Below, one piece after another: positions 18,312 through 28,093 of a stretch of DNA of 64,000 bases. The translations under genes and the position numbers were made by a program. Position 1 is the first letter of the stretch; each line of letters begins with the position of its first letter. The DNA is from Mucilaginibacter paludis DSM 18603 (lineage in GTDB: Bacteria; Bacteroidota; Bacteroidia; Sphingobacteriales; Sphingobacteriaceae), in contig NZ_CM001403.1 of the NCBI RefSeq assembly GCF_000166195.2, positions 1 to 64,000 on the forward strand, in the 5' to 3' direction. The notes beneath the pieces were generated by a model. That model had not been told where the DNA came from. It saw only the letters and a list, made by a program, of their open reading frames with translations, and did not search any database.

Positions 18312-20789
18312 TTAATTTTTAGTAATGTTAAGTACAGCTATAATAATAGCCCCCAGCGATGCCAAGCTACCCAGTAAACCAATCGATTCAGCGGTTGACA
18401 AGCCTCTTCTGACAGGTTTCTTAGGAACAACGATTTCGCTACCGGCTTTAACGTTCGGGTAGCTGTTAAAGAATAAAAATTTCTTCGTTCCTTTTACTGT
18501 CCCGTTAGGATAAACCACATAAGACCTGTGTCTTAACGCGCCGGGTGAAAAGCCCCCAGCATTGTCTACATAGTCGGCAAAAGTTTTACTTTTGTTATAA
18601 ACCACTGCGCTTGGGAATAATACTTCGCCGTCAATCTTAACAATTTGCTGCTCTTTTGGAATACGCACTACATCTCCTTCTTCAAGTATCAAGTCGATCT
18701 TTGTGCCGGGGTTATTCAATATTCTTTTCAGGTCGATACCGACAAAATCGTTACGAAGCTGCTCGTTTACATCCGTAAGAGAGTCTCTGAAGGTTTTTTG
18801 CAGATGCTGTAATCTTTGAACTTTTTCTTGCTGTAATTCATTGGCATCAATTTTGCCTTTTTCAGCATCAATCCCTAACTGGTTTGTCCGCTTCAAGGTT
18901 CCGCCTTCAACATCGGCTGATGCCGTTAAGCCACCCGCCCTTTTTAGCAAGTCGGATATTTTTTCATTTTTTGAGCTGATGGTATAGCTACCCGGATATA
19001 ATACTTCACCTTCTACTTTAACGGTTTTTTGCTTTTGGTATCCTGGCAAACTATAAATTGAAACAACATCAAAGGGATGAAGCACAAATGGCTTACTGTT
19101 AAGTTTAAAATTTTCATCTACATTGATAATAGATACACTGGCGATGGGTGAGTTTTTTTCGTTTGGATCGCTGTAATTTATTCTACGGGCAACCTCTATT
19201 CGCTTGGGGCTGGCACTTTCTGTGAACCCACCTGCTTGTATAACCAGATCCTCCACAGACATGCTATCGGCATAAGCAAATATGCCGCCTTTTCTTACTT
19301 CACCATTAATGGTTACAGTATAGTTATCACGAAGATCAAAAATGGAAGATATATTAACGATATCTTCCCGTTGCAATAAAATATCTGTTTTAGTTTTGTT
19401 TAAAACTCCTTTTACATCGAACGGAATAAGCTCGGTGGTGTTGTCGGGTTTTAACCGCGTAATATATCCACGACCGGTAAAAGCATCTTCTTTTAAACCG
19501 CCCGCTTTCTCAATTAATCTTGATAAGGTTAATCCATTATCTAATTGAAACTGACCTGGCCTGAATAAAGCCCCCTTAATTGTTACGCGATTTTCATACC
19601 GTTCCAAAATCTCGTCTATAATATAAATATCACCTCTACGGGGTATATAAGTATTAAAATCGGCATTGTTAATATCGGTAACACGGCGTTCTTTATCGGT
19701 TAACTGTAACACTTTAACGGTAGCTGTATAAGCCTGGTCGCTGAAGCCGCCACTAAAGTTCACCACATCCTGGAAAGTCTCTCCGGGCAATACTTCATAT
19801 TTTGCCACCTTTTTTACCTGTCCGTTTAAGGTTACCCTTACTTTGTAAGTGGGTACGTTTATAATATCACCGTCCTTTAAAAAGATGTTGTCTTTTTGGC
19901 TACCCTTTAATAAAAAATCGTATGTATCAAGTGTTTTGATCATCTTGTTATTTCTAATCACCTGTATCTGCCTGTACGACCCATTATCATTGGGGCCACC
20001 TGCTGCGTAAAGCGCGTTAAAAACAGTTGATAACGATGATAAGGTATAACTTGCCGGCTTAACCAACTGGCCAACCATAATAACCTTAATGCTGCGGATA
20101 TTCCCTAAGCTTACAGAAACGCTGGTACCATGCCCCACGGCATACCTGTTTTGGGCTAACTTGGACTTAATAATGCCAGTAGCCTGTTCAATAGTTTTGC
20201 CACCTACGTTAACCAAGCCTATTCCGGGGATCTGGATATTGCCGTCGGGAGAAATTTTCAAATTCCAATCAACTTGTGAGTTGCCATACACATTAATAAT
20301 AACCTGGTCGTCTGGCCCTAAAACATAATTTTGAGGTGTAGCAATACGCAGGCTTGGCTCAAACGTTAAATTACTATTGCTAAATAATTCCGATCCAAAT
20401 ACGGGTATCCCCGCTGTTGGTTTGGGTGCAACTCCATTTTGTCGACCATCCGAACCGTAGGTAACCTTACGGTCTCCCACTGTATTTTTGCCAGTATCTA
20501 TAGTTGCTGAATTTCCGTTGCCACTGTCGGCAGCTCTGATGGCGGTGATACGGGTTTGCAATTTGTTGGCCTCATCCTCTGACAAGCCCCTTGCAATGGC
20601 AGCACTTCGCAATTGATCATCACTTAACCCTGAAGCCTCCGCTCTTTTCATCATATCGCGCACCTGGCTGTCAGACAAGTTATCAGATTTTAAATTTGCC
20701 GCGTTTGACTCCTGGGCCAATACCCCACTCACATTGCCAACATTTAACAGAATGACAATTAGTAACAGTAACCGAAAAAAATATTTCAT
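18312..20789 (-). CDS. SLBB-domain polysaccharide export protein (Wza-like), 825 aa
   Basis: This is an outer-membrane/periplasmic polysaccharide export protein. A signal peptide (residues 1-25, ending VLAQ) leads to two short helical repeats (DSQVRDMMKRAEASGLS, DDQLRSAAIARGLS). The poly-export domain follows (YVLGPDDQVIINVYGNSQVD, about 155-175), then about six SLBB domains (for example VEGEVLYPGSYTISS and KIDGEVLFPSAV). One hydrophobic helix lies at the extreme C-terminus. At more than twice the length of Wza it is the long form common in Bacteroidota. It heads the hldA-gmhA unit. Confidence 0.92.
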   Translation of the reverse strand: MKYFFRLLLLIVILLNVGNVSGVLAQESNAANLKSDNLSDSQVRDMMKRAEASGLSDDQLRSAAIARGLSEDEANKLQTRITAIRAADSGNGNSATIDTGKNTVGDRKVTYGSDGRQNGVAPKPTAGIPVFGSELFSNSNLTFEPSLRIATPQNYVLGPDDQVIINVYGNSQVDWNLKISPDGNIQIPGIGLVNVGGKTIEQATGIIKSKLAQNRYAVGHGTSVSVSLGNIRSIKVIMVGQLVKPASYTLSSLSTVFNALYAAGGPNDNGSYRQIQVIRNNKMIKTLDTYDFLLKGSQKDNIFLKDGDIINVPTYKVRVTLNGQVKKVAKYEVLPGETFQDVVNFSGGFSDQAYTATVKVLQLTDKERRVTDINNADFNTYIPRRGDIYIIDEILERYENRVTIKGALFRPGQFQLDNGLTLSRLIEKAGGLKEDAFTGRGYITRLKPDNTTELIPFDVKGVLNKTKTDILLQREDIVNISSIFDLRDNYTVTINGEVRKGGIFAYADSMSVEDLVIQAGGFTESASPKRIEVARRINYSDPNEKNSPIASVSIINVDENFKLNSKPFVLHPFDVVSIYSLPGYQKQKTVKVEGEVLYPGSYTISSKNEKISDLLKRAGGLTASADVEGGTLKRTNQLGIDAEKGKIDANELQQEKVQRLQHLQKTFRDSLTDVNEQLRNDFVGIDLKRILNNPGTKIDLILEEGDVVRIPKEQQIVKIDGEVLFPSAVVYNKSKTFADYVDNAGGFSPGALRHRSYVVYPNGTVKGTKKFLFFNSYPNVKAGSEIVVPKKPVRRGLSTAESIGLLGSLASLGAIIIAVLNITKN

Positions 20790-20872
20790 TGTTTATTTTT
20801 TATGAGAATTGCTCTCAATTTTATTTTGTTATAATAAGTTCAATTAATAAAAATATACTCAAGCTGCCAAAT

Positions 20873-22174
20873 TTACAACCTCCCATTTGCAACTCCAGCG
20901 TCTAAAATACCTTTGATATCATAAATAACAGATTTTTCTTCCTTTTTTAATTCATTGAAATTCAATTTCTTAAACTCATCGTGCGAAACCGCTAAAATAA
21001 TGGCATCGTAATTTCTGCCCACCTGCTCAAAACGGTCAATGGTACTAATGCCATATTCCAATTCCACTTCCTGTGGGCTTGCCCAAGGATCGTACACATC
21101 ATAGCGGGCTTCAAAATCTGTCAACACATTAATAATATCTATAACGCGGGTATTGCGTACATCGGTACAGTTCTCTTTAAAAGTAAAACCCAGCACTAAA
21201 ATATGAGCATTTTTTACGGCGATGTCGTTCCTGATCATGAGTTTGATCACCTCCAGGGCAACATATTTACCCATACCATCATTTAGACGACGGCCTGCCA
21301 AAATAATTTCGGGATGATAACCCAACTCCTGTGCTTTTTGCGCCAGGTAATATGGATCAACACCGGTGCAGTGGCCACCTACTAAACCGGGTTTAAAGTT
21401 TAAAAAGTTCCATTTGGTACCTGCCGCAGCCAAAACATCATGGCTATCAATTCCCATCAGGTTAAATATTTTGGCAAGCTCGTTTACAAACGCAATGTTG
21501 ATATCTCGCTGCGAGTTTTCAATAACCTTACAAGCTTCGGCCACTTTGATACTTGGTGCTTTGTGTGTTCCGGCAGTAATAATTGTGCGGTATAAATTAT
21601 CAATAAATTCGGCCGCTTCGGGCGTTGAGCCTGATGTGACTTTTAAAATATTGGTTAACTGGTGAACTTTGTCGCCGGGATTAATACGCTCGGGTGAGTA
21701 TCCGGCAAAAAATCCATGGTTAAATTTTAATCCCGAAGTTTTTTCTAATATAGGCACACATATCTCTTCGGTACAGCCCGGAAACACGGTGGATTCGTAA
21801 ATTACCACATCACCTGTTTTTAACAAGCCTCCTACTGCCTCTGTAGCTTTAATAATCAGACTCAGGTCGGGCCGGTTGTGATTATCTGTTGGAGTAGGTA
21901 CTACAATGATATAGACGTTGCTACCGGCTATATCGTCAACATCAGCAGAGCATTTTAAACCTTTTACAGCATTATCTAATGTTAAAACGGCCTTTAGCTT
22001 ATCGTTATCAACCTCAAGCGTACTATCAATACCGTTGTTAATTTCGTTAACACGTCGTTTTTTGAGATCAAAACCCGTTACCGCGTATTGATTCGCAAAC
22101 TCAACAGCCAGAGGCAGCCCCACGTAACCCAAACCCACAATAGCAATTTTTATTTTTTCCGACCTGTTAAACAT
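20873..22174 (-). CDS. UDP-N-acetyl-hexosamine dehydrogenase (WbpO/TviB-type)
   Basis: NAD-dependent oxidation of UDP-GalNAc or UDP-GlcNAc to the uronate, for surface polysaccharide. [19 protein letters not shown] is the NAD-binding Rossmann start, [13 protein letters not shown] and STVFPGCTE are family motifs, and the catalytic Cys lies in [13 protein letters not shown] place the start at ATG 22174 (MFNRSEK). A longer frame reaches 22267 but its extra 31 residues have no counterpart before the Rossmann strand. Choice between GalNAc and GlcNAc as substrate cannot be made from sequence alone. Confidence 0.9.
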   Translation of the reverse strand: MFNRSEKIKIAIVGLGYVGLPLAVEFANQYAVTGFDLKKRRVNEINNGIDSTLEVDNDKLKAVLTLDNAVKGLKCSADVDDIAGSNVYIIVVPTPTDNHNRPDLSLIIKATEAVGGLLKTGDVVIYESTVFPGCTEEICVPILEKTSGLKFNHGFFAGYSPERINPGDKVHQLTNILKVTSGSTPEAAEFIDNLYRTIITAGTHKAPSIKVAEACKVIENSQRDINIAFVNELAKIFNLMGIDSHDVLAAAGTKWNFLNFKPGLVGGHCTGVDPYYLAQKAQELGYHPEIILAGRRLNDGMGKYVALEVIKLMIRNDIAVKNAHILVLGFTFKENCTDVRNTRVIDIINVLTDFEARYDVYDPWASPQEVELEYGISTIDRFEQVGRNYDAIILAVSHDEFKKLNFNELKKEEKSVIYDIKGILDAGVANGRL

Positions 22175-22333
22175 TTTTATAGATAGCGCCTCAAAATACT
22201 GTGCAAATATATCCAATTTGTTAATATGTATTTCTAAATTTCCAATGCTGTATGAGGCATCAAACAAAAACGCATCCGATGCATTTTTTATGGCTGTTTA
22301 AAATAACCCTGATTTTGAAATTTAGTTTGCAGA

Positions 22334-23269
22334 TTAAACACTATATATTTGATAGACGCCAACTACCCGATGCTCTGCGGACGAACCTACAAGCACAGTA
22401 GCTATTTTGCGTTCCATCATCAGTTGCTCAACCTGGCTAACGTGCTCTTCCGAATCAACAACTACCGGGTTCCTGGTCATCATATCCCGAATGTGCAGTT
22501 GTGTGGTATCTGCATTGGTTACCAGAGCACGCCTAAGGTCGCCATCGGTAACCACGCCCTCCAGTTTATCCGGTTCACCTATAATTACCATACCAAGCCT
22601 ACCTTCCGACATTTTCAATACCAGTTCGGTAAAGCTTGCTTTTGAGCTGATGTAGGGTAGATTATCCGTGCGCATCAAACTACTCACCCTGATCAATAAT
22701 TTACGACCAAGGCTACCGCCTGGATGGAAACGTGCAAAATCGGCTGGCTGGAAGCCACGAACCTCCATCAGCGCTACGGCTATAGCATCGCCCATTACCA
22801 GTGCAGCCGTGGTTGACGATGTTGGCGCCAGTTTTAAGGGGCAAGCTTCGTGTTTTATGGCGATGTTTAAATGATAGTTGCAGTTTTTAGCAATGGTAGA
22901 ATTGGGTTGACCAGTTATCCCGATTAAAACATTACCGTTCCATTTAAGGTAAGGAATAATTTTAAGTATTTCGTCGGTTTCGCCCGAGTAAGATATTAGA
23001 ATGACGATATCGTCGGCACCAACCATACCCAGATCACCATGAAAAGCCTCACCGGGGTGTAAAAAAAAACTCGAAGTACCTGTACTTGATAGGGTTGCTG
23101 ATATTTTTTTACCAATTAGGCCAGATTTACCTATGCCTGTTACCACAGTTTTACCTCTACTGGCCAATATCGCTTCTATTACGTTGCTGAAGCTGTCATC
23201 AATCATTTCCGCTACCTGTTGCAAGGATTCGATCTCTACATCAAAAACCCTTCTGGCAATATCTTTCAT
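22334..23269 (-). CDS. kdsD: arabinose-5-phosphate isomerase (KpsF/GutQ/KdsD)
   Basis: It makes arabinose 5-phosphate from ribulose 5-phosphate, the sugar precursor of KDO. The N-terminal SIS domain has GIGKSGLIGKKISATLSSTG (about 45-64) and FHGDLGMV; two CBS domains follow (about 205-311, LMRTDNLPYIS and IRDMMTRNPVVV). Length 311 aa fits. Its stop-side neighbour is the UDP-sugar dehydrogenase, and kdsA lies 8 bp upstream, so consecutive KDO enzymes are cotranscribed. Confidence 0.94.
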   Translation of the reverse strand: MKDIARRVFDVEIESLQQVAEMIDDSFSNVIEAILASRGKTVVTGIGKSGLIGKKISATLSSTGTSSFFLHPGEAFHGDLGMVGADDIVILISYSGETDEILKIIPYLKWNGNVLIGITGQPNSTIAKNCNYHLNIAIKHEACPLKLAPTSSTTAALVMGDAIAVALMEVRGFQPADFARFHPGGSLGRKLLIRVSSLMRTDNLPYISSKASFTELVLKMSEGRLGMVIIGEPDKLEGVVTDGDLRRALVTNADTTQLHIRDMMTRNPVVVDSEEHVSQVEQLMMERKIATVLVGSSAEHRVVGVYQIYSV

Positions 23270-23277
23270 CCCCGTGC

Positions 23278-24054
23278 CTATCTAATCAATGGTTCAATAA
23301 CAGCTTCCAGTTGGTGTAATTTTACCATGTTAGGGCCGTCGCTTAATGCATTATCCGGATCCGGGTGTGTCTCGATAAAATAGCCATCTGCTCCAAAAGC
23401 TTTTGCGGCCAGCGCCATCATCGGCACAAAATTGCGGTCGCCACCGGTTTTACCCCCTGCCCCACCGGGCCGCTGTACAGAGTGGGTGCAATCCATACAA
23501 ACGGGATGGCCAAACTGCTTCATATCATAAACATTTCTAAAATCAACAGCCAGGTTATTATAGCCATACATGTTACCCCGTTCCGTTAGTATAATTTGGT
23601 TATTACCCGCTTCAATTACCTTTTGCGCAGGGTAAAACATATCCTGACCGGATAAAAACTGCGCCTTTTTTACATTTACTATTTTACCGGTTTTAGCAGC
23701 AGCTACCAGCAAATCGGTCTGCCGGCATAAAAAGGCAGGTATCTGTAAAATATCCACCACTTCGGCAGCGATGGCCGCCTGGTAAGGCTCGTGGATATCG
23801 GTAGTTAAAGATAGCCCGAAGCGCTCTTTTACATGATTGAGCATCTCCATACCTTTTTCTATACCCGGCCCGCGGTATGAATGTATTGATGTACGATTGG
23901 CTTTATCAAAGGACGATTTAAAAACTACAGGCACTTTGTATTTCTGCCCAAGAGCCGCAACCCGCTCAGCAACGGTAAATAAAAGATCCTGATTTTCCAT
24001 TACACAGGGGCCCAAAATGAAGAAGGTATCACTCTTTATCTGCTCAAATAACAT
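23278..24054 (-). CDS. kdsA: 3-deoxy-8-phosphooctulonate synthase
   Basis: KdsA condenses phosphoenolpyruvate with arabinose 5-phosphate to KDO 8-phosphate. The text FILGPCVMENQDLL (about 12-25), FKSSFDKANRTS (about 45-56), LTTDIHEPYQ and the near-C-terminal GYFIETHPDPDNALSDG are diagnostic of the TIM-barrel enzyme. Length 258 aa is slightly short but complete. It is the first gene of the kdsA-kdsD pair. KdsC and KdsB are not in the window. Confidence 0.95.
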   Translation of the reverse strand: MLFEQIKSDTFFILGPCVMENQDLLFTVAERVAALGQKYKVPVVFKSSFDKANRTSIHSYRGPGIEKGMEMLNHVKERFGLSLTTDIHEPYQAAIAAEVVDILQIPAFLCRQTDLLVAAAKTGKIVNVKKAQFLSGQDMFYPAQKVIEAGNNQIILTERGNMYGYNNLAVDFRNVYDMKQFGHPVCMDCTHSVQRPGGAGGKTGGDRNFVPMMALAAKAFGADGYFIETHPDPDNALSDGPNMVKLHQLEAVIEPLIR

Positions 24055-24361
24055 AATTGCCTTTAATTAAATACCGCAAAGATGAAAATTATTGTGAGAA
24101 TGTGGTGGTAAAAAGCCAAGTACCATCAAATTTATATTAGCCTTTCGGCTAAACTTGTGATATGGCCTTTCGATGAAATTTAAACATTAAATTTTACAAG
24201 GGGCGGACATAGCCATATAAAATATAAACATTGATGCAACAAACCATTCAAATATATTTAGCCAGCTTATTAACATATTGATTATCTTGACAATGTGGAA
24301 AAAAGATGTGTTAAAAACACGTTAAAATATTAGTCTGCTAACCCTATAGATTTTATATTTG

Positions 24362-24462
24362 CTTAATTGTTAATTTATCAATTTAAACCACTCGTTCTTT
24401 ATGATAAATAATGAGGTCAGTTATAAAAAGAGGGATAGCCAAAAGCTGTCTCTCTTTTTTTG
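24362..24462 (+). ncRNA. candidate small RNA between a promoter-like box and a terminator
   Basis: In the 511-bp gap 24055-24565 a TATATTTG box (24354-24361), matching the Bacteroidota TAnnTTTG consensus, is followed about 100 bp later by a strong terminator. No convincing protein lies between; an 18-codon ORF from the ATG near 24401 runs into the hairpin. A small RNA, or a short leader terminated before the 24566 gene, is possible. The -33 element is weak. The rest of the gap is AT-rich with nothing recognised. Confidence 0.3.
24429..24461 (+). terminator. intrinsic terminator
   Basis: AGAGGGATAGC pairs with GCTGTCTCTCT (two G.U pairs) around a five-base loop and is followed by seven T. The plus-strand orientation points away from kdsA and towards the 24566 gene. 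Confidence 0.75.
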
Positions 24463-24565
24463 TTAGCCCGGGGCACAATTGAGCATATAAGGTTTCCATT
24501 TTATTTTAGGTGCCAACAACATTTCGGCCATAATAAAGTTTATTATTTAAACCAATAAAAGATCA

Positions 24566-25276
24566 ATGTATCGGTACGTATCTATAGTGCGTTTTTTATT
24601 CTTAATAATGGTTTGCTGCGAAGCAAAAGCTCAAACTACGTTACAAGGCCGGGTTTACGAATATGGCACGCATATACATCTACAGTCTATCAGGGTCACC
24701 AACTTAAATACCAAACAATTTACGATAACCGATACCGCAGGATTATTTTACATAAATGCTAAGGCTGGCGATCTGTTGGCATTTAAGGGTTATGCTTACC
24801 AGGCCGATACGTTAGTGATTATCAACAAAAACCGTCTTGAAATATACATGACACCCGAAGGCAAAACCTTAAAACAGGTTAACGTAACTGCACCTGATAT
24901 TAAAACAGGGAGTTTAAAAGACGCCAACTTAAAAGGCAATACAGTTACCTACCAACGCGACGCAAACGGGGCCTATAAGGGTGGAATAGCCATTCGTTTT
25001 GGGTATGGGAAAGATAAAAAGGCACTGCGAAGCAAACAATTAAGCGACGAGGAAATTGCCGACCAGGAAATAGAAGATGCCTTTAGCGAAAAAAACGTTG
25101 CCAAAACTATACCCTTACGGGGACAAGAGTTAAAAGATTTTATAGCCATGTACCGGCCTGACATTAAAACCTTTAAAGCGCCCACTTTCAATTTAACGAT
25201 CTATCTTAACGATTGCTACAAAAAGTACCAGGCCCTTCCGCCTGAAAAAAGAAAACCTGCTACGCTAAATCCTTGA
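24566..25276 (+). CDS. secreted protein with carboxypeptidase-regulatory-like domain, 236 aa
   Basis: A signal peptide (about 1-22, ending AKAQ) is followed by TTLQGRVYEYGTHIHLQSIRV, the start of a CarboxypepD_reg-like beta-sandwich (about 24-110), as found at the N-terminus of SusC-type receptors but here without a barrel. The C-terminal part (about 115-236) is charged and ends in a proline-rich tail. Such stand-alone proteins are frequent in Bacteroidota; the function is unknown. It is single and convergent with the M16 genes. Confidence 0.75.
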   Translation: MYRYVSIVRFLFLIMVCCEAKAQTTLQGRVYEYGTHIHLQSIRVTNLNTKQFTITDTAGLFYINAKAGDLLAFKGYAYQADTLVIINKNRLEIYMTPEGKTLKQVNVTAPDIKTGSLKDANLKGNTVTYQRDANGAYKGGIAIRFGYGKDKKALRSKQLSDEEIADQEIEDAFSEKNVAKTIPLRGQELKDFIAMYRPDIKTFKAPTFNLTIYLNDCYKKYQALPPEKRKPATLNP

Positions 25277-25297
25277 TAGACTGGTATTGAGGCTTTA

Positions 25298-25333
25298 GCC
25301 GTGAGTCTTGAGTTAAGGCTCAACACTCACGGC
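25298..25333. terminator. inverted repeat between convergent genes
   Basis: GCCGTGAGT-C-TTGAG is mirrored by CTCAA-C-ACTCACGGC with one mismatch, giving a 14-15-bp stem in the 64-bp gap between two converging genes. There is no T tract, so it may block transcription from both sides by structure alone, or be an intergenic repeat. Confidence 0.5.
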
Positions 25334-25340
25334 TCAGGAC

Positions 25341-26624
25341 TCAAGAATTATACTTCCCTACAATTACTTTGTAAAACTGATCAAAATCAAGATACTGATT
25401 GGCCAGTTTTAATATTTCATCAGATGTAATATTGCGCACTACATCGGTATACCGGTCGTAATATTCAAAATCCAGGCCAGAGAAATAAACATTCTTAAAT
25501 TTATCGGCATGCGAAAAAACATTTTCCAAACTACCTAATAACGAGCCCAGCATGTAATTTTTCACCAATGAAAGCTCTTCCGGACTAATCAGTTCTGTTT
25601 TCAGGATGTTAATCTCCTTTTCAATCTCGTTCATGGTGGCGTTGGTAAACTCGGCGCCAACCTCGGTAGCTATAAATATGGCTCCGCTGTTTTTCATGGA
25701 CGAAATGCCCGAACCTATGCCATAGGTATAACCTTTATCCTCGCGGATATTGGCCATCAGGCGCGAACCGAAGTACCCACCTAAAACAGTATTTAATACC
25801 TGCAAGGCCGGAAAATCAGGATGGTTTCGGTTAATGGTAGTGGTGCCTATACGGATGGCCGATTGTAGCGCGTCTGGTTTTTCAATATAATTAAACAACT
25901 CGCCTGACGGATCGGCAACTGGCTGGGTGGTATCAGCCGCCTGGCCGGTGTTGGCCCAATCTTTATCAAAAGAATGTGTTATAGCCTTCAGCGTGTTATC
26001 GTCAACTTTGCCTGACACAATTAGGGTGCAGTTATTGGGTTGGTACATTTGTTTAAAATGAGCCAATAAGTCTTCGCGGCGAAGGTTTTCGTAGTCGGCA
26101 GCGTCCGGACTAATGCCGTATGACGTATTACCATACACGGAACGGTTAAAGCCGCGCCTGGCCACAAAATCGTTTTTCTGCAAGCTAACCTGTAATTTCT
26201 GCTGCTGGTTACGGATAAAAGTATTTAGTTCCTTTTCAGGAAAAACTGAATTGGTTAATATATCCTTAATAACCGGCAGGGTATGTTGCAGGTGTTTGTT
26301 TAAGCAATATAAACTTACCTGCGAATGGTCAAAACCGTAGTCAACCTGTAAAAATGCACCGTAATAATCAACCGCGTCGGCAATTTGTGCTGTCGATAAC
26401 GTATCGGTACCTTCGGTAAGCATGGTATTCACCGCTACGTTGAGCAATGGTTTTTCGGGATTAAAGCGCAAGTTGCTAAATATCCATTCAATACGTACCA
26501 GCTTTTGCTCGCCCGAATTAAACCAATATAGATTGCAACCGTTATCCAATTCAATAAAACCCGGTGTAATTAAATTAATATGGTCAATCGCCTTAAATTG
26601 AGGCGTCAAAGTTCTGTCTAACAT
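25341..26624 (-). CDS. M16-family peptidase, non-catalytic partner, 427 aa
   Basis: The fold text of M16 metallopeptidases is clear (LNVAVNTMLTEGT, then TYGIGSGISSMKNSGAIFIATEV near 315), but the zinc motif HxxEH is absent; the aligned place reads MLTEGTDTLS. It starts 1 bp after the stop of the 26626 gene, which has the intact motif, so the pair probably forms a heterodimer like mitochondrial processing peptidase or the PqqF-like two-chain enzymes. No signal peptide is visible, so the pair is predicted cytosolic. Confidence 0.88.
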   Translation of the reverse strand: MLDRTLTPQFKAIDHINLITPGFIELDNGCNLYWFNSGEQKLVRIEWIFSNLRFNPEKPLLNVAVNTMLTEGTDTLSTAQIADAVDYYGAFLQVDYGFDHSQVSLYCLNKHLQHTLPVIKDILTNSVFPEKELNTFIRNQQQKLQVSLQKNDFVARRGFNRSVYGNTSYGISPDAADYENLRREDLLAHFKQMYQPNNCTLIVSGKVDDNTLKAITHSFDKDWANTGQAADTTQPVADPSGELFNYIEKPDALQSAIRIGTTTINRNHPDFPALQVLNTVLGGYFGSRLMANIREDKGYTYGIGSGISSMKNSGAIFIATEVGAEFTNATMNEIEKEINILKTELISPEELSLVKNYMLGSLLGSLENVFSHADKFKNVYFSGLDFEYYDRYTDVVRNITSDEILKLANQYLDFDQFYKVIVGKYNS

Positions 26625-26625
26625 G

Positions 26626-27861
26626 CTATTGGGCTAAATATACAAGCGTTGATGAATTGTCTTTTTGAAATAGAGCTTGGGCTTGCTGCTGTATCTGTTC
26701 CGCAGTAATGGCAAGATAACGTTCGGCTTCACCGTTTAACAATTCGGCATCGCCGAGCAACTCAAAATAAGCCAGGTTCATGGCCTTGTCTAATAAAGAC
26801 ATTTCTGAAAATACCATGGTTGATTCTGCTTTGTTCTTCACCTTAGTGAGCTCGTCAACCGGCAACAAGTTGTTTTTAAGCGCTTCCAACTCTTCCCAAA
26901 TGGCCGCTTCCGCGGCTTCCATACTTACACCGGGCAAAGGTTTTCCGTCAATCACAAACATACCCGTATCCAGGCTTCCAGTCATGTAGGCATGTATTTC
27001 GCTAAATAGCTGTTTATCCTTTAACAAATTACGATACAACCGGGATGAGTTTCCGCGCGAAAGGATATCAGATATCAAGTCTGTAGCGTAGTATGAATTA
27101 TCCTTGCGGCCCTTCATCTGGAAAGCGATATATAAGGCATCAAGCGGCACTTTAGCTGTGGTTGTTTCCCGGCGCTCATCTTTTTGAACGGGCTCCTGGG
27201 GCAAATCGCGATTGTATTTTTCGCCCGCGGGGATAGAGCCAAACCATTTTTCGGCAAGCTGCTTTACCTGTTCGATATCTACGTCCCCTCCTACTACCAT
27301 GATGGCATTTTGCGGATTGTAATGTTTTTTGAAGAATGCTTTTACATCCTCAATCTTCGCATCTTCGATGTGTGATAATTCCTTACCAATAGTTGCCCAA
27401 CGGTAGGGATGTTTTTTATAAACCAGCGGACGCAATTTTAGCCAAACGTCGCCATAAGGCTGATTGAGGTATCGCTGCTTAAACTCCTCCATAACCACGT
27501 TGCGCTGCACTTCTAAACTTTTCTCGCTAAAGGCAAGGCTTAGCATGCGGTCGCTCTCCAGCCAAAATGCGGTTTCGATGTTAGCGGAAGGCAGGGTGAT
27601 ATAATAGTTGGTAATATCGTTACTGGTAAAGGCGTTATTCTCGCCACCTACGCGTTGCAGGGGCTCATCATAACTGGGGATATTAACCGATCCACCAAAC
27701 ATTAAATGCTCAAATAGGTGTGCAAAACCAGTTTGATCGGGATCTTCGTCGCGTGCACCTACGTCATACAATACATTGAGTACTGCCATAGGTGTAGTTT
27801 TGTCTTCGTGAACAATTACCCGGAGGCCGTTATTCAGCGTGAAACGGTTGAATTTAACCAT
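26626..27861 (-). CDS. M16-family zinc metallopeptidase, catalytic subunit, 411 aa
   Basis: HLFEH at residues 48-52 is the inverted zinc-binding motif HxxEH, with the downstream glutamate in the ESDRMLSLAFSEKSLEVQRNVVMEE region (about 102-126). It starts MVKFNRFTLNNGLRVIVHED, typical of M16 N-terminal domains, and has no signal peptide. It probably degrades peptides in the cytosol as a dimer with the 25341-26624 product. First gene of the two-gene unit. Confidence 0.92.
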   Translation of the reverse strand: MVKFNRFTLNNGLRVIVHEDKTTPMAVLNVLYDVGARDEDPDQTGFAHLFEHLMFGGSVNIPSYDEPLQRVGGENNAFTSNDITNYYITLPSANIETAFWLESDRMLSLAFSEKSLEVQRNVVMEEFKQRYLNQPYGDVWLKLRPLVYKKHPYRWATIGKELSHIEDAKIEDVKAFFKKHYNPQNAIMVVGGDVDIEQVKQLAEKWFGSIPAGEKYNRDLPQEPVQKDERRETTTAKVPLDALYIAFQMKGRKDNSYYATDLISDILSRGNSSRLYRNLLKDKQLFSEIHAYMTGSLDTGMFVIDGKPLPGVSMEAAEAAIWEELEALKNNLLPVDELTKVKNKAESTMVFSEMSLLDKAMNLAYFELLGDAELLNGEAERYLAITAEQIQQQAQALFQKDNSSTLVYLAQ

Positions 27862-28093
27862 GTAGTTTATTATATCAGTTTTAAATAAAAACGGATTGCA
27901 AAGGTAAAATTTTTACTGAAGTTTAACATACTATGCCTATGAGTTGTAACAAGCTCAATTTAAATACGATCGGTATTTACCTCATATCAAATCAACTTGA
28001 GAAATGCTATTGTAACAAAAATACGACCCAAAAACTAAAGAAATGGACAAACAATCAGGTGGGCTGGCTGGTTGTACAATCTCTATACTATCA

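Noticed and set aside
22175..22267. N-terminal extension of the UDP-sugar dehydrogenase
   Set aside because: The extra residues precede a normal family start at ATG 22174 and overlap the AT-rich promoter region.
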